Assembly (NCBI GenBank): GCA_905236615.1
Contig: CAJORC010000228.1
Coordinates: forward strand, 1-6,850
Length of the DNA: 6,850 nt
DNA from: an uncultured Lachnospiraceae bacterium
GTDB taxonomy: Bacteria > Bacillota > Clostridia > Lachnospirales > Lachnospiraceae
Reading direction: 5' to 3'
The notes under the pieces were generated by a model. It had not been told where the DNA came from. It made no database searches and worked only from the letters and a program-made list of their open reading frames with translations. This document shows, piece after piece, positions 5,550-6,850 of the stretch (positions are counted from its first letter, which is position 1; each line of letters opens with the position of its first letter). A program made the position numbers and the translations under genes.

Positions 5550-6527
5550 ATGGCAGACAAAAAGATTAAGACAGTTGCAGTACTTACAAGCGGTGGCGAT
5601 GCCCCCGGAATGAATGCGGCAATCAGAGGCGTTGTCAGAAAAGCTCTGACAAACGGCATGAAGGTTATGGGTATTGAGAAGGGGTATCAGGGACTCTTAA
5701 ACGGAGAAATCCATGAGATGACTTCAAAGGACGTTTCCGATTCTATCCAGAAGGGTGGAACTATCCTTAGAACTGCAAGAAGTGAAGAGTTCGCTACAGA
5801 AGAAGGAAAGATCAAGGGTGCTGAGATTCTTAAGTCAAAGGGCATCGATGCTCTCGTAGTTATCGGTGGTGACGGATCTTACAAGGGTGCGCTCGGACTT
5901 TCACATCACGGTATTGCAGTAGTTGGTATTCCCGGAACAATCGACCTTGATATTGCATGTACTGACTATACAATCGGTTTTGATACTGCTATTAATACAG
6001 CAATGGATGCTATCGACAAGGTTCGTGATACATCTTCATCACATGAGAGATGCTCTATTGTTGAAGTTATGGGCAGACACGCAGGATATATCGCTCTCTG
6101 GTGCGGTGTTGCCAGCGGTGCTGAGGAAATTCTTCTTCCTGAAAGCTATGACTATGACGAGCAGCACATTATCAACCATATTATAGAAGCAAAGAAGATC
6201 GGAAAGACTCACTTCCTTATCGTAAATGCTGAAGGTATCGGACATTCAACATCTCTTGCAAGACGTATCGAAGCAGCTACAGGTATGGAGACAAGAGCAA
6301 CTATCCTTGGATACATGCAGCGTGGCGGATCACCTACATGTAAGGATCGTTTCTATGCTACGATCATGGGCGCTTATGCGGCTGACCTCCTTCGCGACGG
6401 TAAGTTCAACAGGGTTGTATGCCACATGAACGGTGAATTCTGCGACTTTGATATTGATGAGGCACTGGCTATGAAGAAGACTATTCCGCCTTATCTTGAG
6501 GAAGTTGCAAGGTCTATGTCAAGATGA
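5550..6527 (+). CDS. pfkA: ATP-dependent 6-phosphofructokinase
   Basis: A 325-residue cytoplasmic glycolytic enzyme that phosphorylates fructose 6-phosphate to fructose 1,6-bisphosphate; length is normal for bacterial PfkA (about 320). Motifs seen: GGDAPGMN (15-22) for nucleotide binding, GGDGS (106-110), GTID (129-132) with catalytic Asp132, RDTSSSHER (159-167), MGR (174-176) and QRGGSP near 257-262. Gly109 and Gly126, at the two positions that separate ATP from pyrophosphate enzymes, indicate ATP as donor. Two residues differ from Escherichia coli PfkA: Leu133 replaces the Asn after the catalytic Asp, and Tyr255 replaces the His that contacts the sugar phosphate. The ATG is preceded by AGAGGA (5538-5543) at 6 nt. 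A near-consensus promoter and a cre-like site lie upstream. The stop overlaps the start of the next gene. Confidence 0.96.
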   Translation: MADKKIKTVAVLTSGGDAPGMNAAIRGVVRKALTNGMKVMGIEKGYQGLLNGEIHEMTSKDVSDSIQKGGTILRTARSEEFATEEGKIKGAEILKSKGIDALVVIGGDGSYKGALGLSHHGIAVVGIPGTIDLDIACTDYTIGFDTAINTAMDAIDKVRDTSSSHERCSIVEVMGRHAGYIALWCGVASGAEEILLPESYDYDEQHIINHIIEAKKIGKTHFLIVNAEGIGHSTSLARRIEAATGMETRATILGYMQRGGSPTCKDRFYATIMGAYAADLLRDGKFNRVVCHMNGEFCDFDIDEALAMKKTIPPYLEEVARSMSR

Positions 6528-6850
6528 TAAGCTCATATACGAACGCACGCCTTACCGGCGTGCGCTCTCTTCGTGACAGGTCAAGGGCAAGACGTGAGAG
6601 GGATGCTTTTCTCGTGGAGGGGATACGCTCATACAGGGAAATTCCTAAGGAAGATCTTCTTGAAACTTATGTTTCGGAAAGCTTTCATGAAAAGAATCCT
6701 TCCATAGAAGCAGAAGTCGTCAAGGAAGAGGTTTTCAGGAAACTTAGTGATACTACCAGCCCACAGGGCGTACTCGCTGTCGTGCGTCAGAAGCATTATA
6801 AACTTGCTGACCTCATTAAAGCTGAGAACGGCCTTTTTTTAATATTGGAA
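6524..6850 (+). CDS. TrmH/SpoU family RNA 2'-O-ribose methyltransferase, 3' end missing
   Basis: An open frame runs from the ATG at 6524 to the right edge (109 residues); family members have about 260. Residues 1-100 match the N-terminal substrate-binding domain: a start of the form MISSYTNARL, a basic helix rich in Arg (14-26), FLVEG (29-33), IPKEDLLETYVSES, and the DTTSPQGVLAVV block typical just before the SPOUT methyltransferase domain. The window ends at LFLILE, where that knotted SAM-binding domain begins, so its catalytic motifs cannot be checked. These enzymes methylate a ribose in rRNA or tRNA; the target here is unknown. The ATG overlaps the pfk stop as ATGA, with only a weak AAGG at 6509-6512, so translation is probably coupled to pfk. 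The overlap means it is likely co-transcribed with the glycolytic gene. Confidence 0.88.
   Translation, partial: MISSYTNARLTGVRSLRDRSRARRERDAFLVEGIRSYREIPKEDLLETYVSESFHEKNPSIEAEVVKEEVFRKLSDTTSPQGVLAVVRQKHYKLADLIKAENGLFLILE
6544..6564 (+). other. Perfect GC-rich hairpin inside the start of the methyltransferase gene
   Basis: CGCACGCC (6544-6551) and GGCGTGCG (6557-6564) form an 8-bp perfect stem with a 5-nt loop, 17 nt after the pfk stop. It is followed by CTCTCTT rather than a T run, so it is not a full terminator. It encodes residues 7-14 of the methyltransferase. It may slow ribosomes, protect the pfk mRNA end or attenuate the downstream gene. Confidence 0.5.

Overview
The window looks like a chromosomal segment of a fermentative Clostridia, most likely a butyrate-type member of Lachnospiraceae. 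This rests on protein resemblance (butyrate kinase, a Lachnospiraceae-like 6-phosphofructokinase), strong AGGAGG-type ribosome binding sites, AT-rich intergenic DNA and GC that appears to be in the forties by eye. The assignment is from recall, not from a search. I see no tRNA, rRNA, CRISPR array, insertion sequence or phage gene.

Left block (2-4896, plus strand): seven tightly packed genes that read as one operon entering the window from the left. In order they encode a thiolase-like protein (5' end missing), a zinc-ribbon/OB-fold DUF35 protein, a small acyl carrier protein, a phosphate acyltransferase (Pta/Ptb family), a butyrate kinase-type acyl kinase, a DUF1097 membrane protein and a DUF554 membrane protein. 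Gaps are 14, 30, 1, 29, 1 and 5 nt. A strong terminator at about 4907-4950, usable in both directions, closes the operon. Thiolase plus DUF35 is a known acyl-transfer pair. Adding an ACP, an acyl-CoA:phosphate acyltransferase and an acyl kinase suggests a self-contained acyl pathway. It could make an acyl group and release it as acid plus ATP, or run in reverse to activate a fatty acid onto CoA or ACP. The thiolase-like protein and the ACP both have altered signature motifs, so this is probably not the standard butyrate pathway.

Middle (4897-5549): after the terminator, about 90 bases (4951-5042) hold nothing I can name. Then comes a minus-strand gene (5043-5384) that looks like the two ends of a P-loop nucleoside kinase-like protein with the whole ATP-binding middle missing. 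An AT-rich divergent promoter region (5385-5549) follows, with a near-consensus promoter for the next gene and a cre-like (CcpA) site in its leader.

Right block (5550-6850, plus strand): an ATP-type 6-phosphofructokinase, then a TrmH/SpoU-family RNA 2'-O-methyltransferase whose start codon overlaps the pfk stop (ATGA) and which runs off the right edge. A perfect 8-bp GC-rich hairpin sits just inside the methyltransferase gene and may attenuate its expression.
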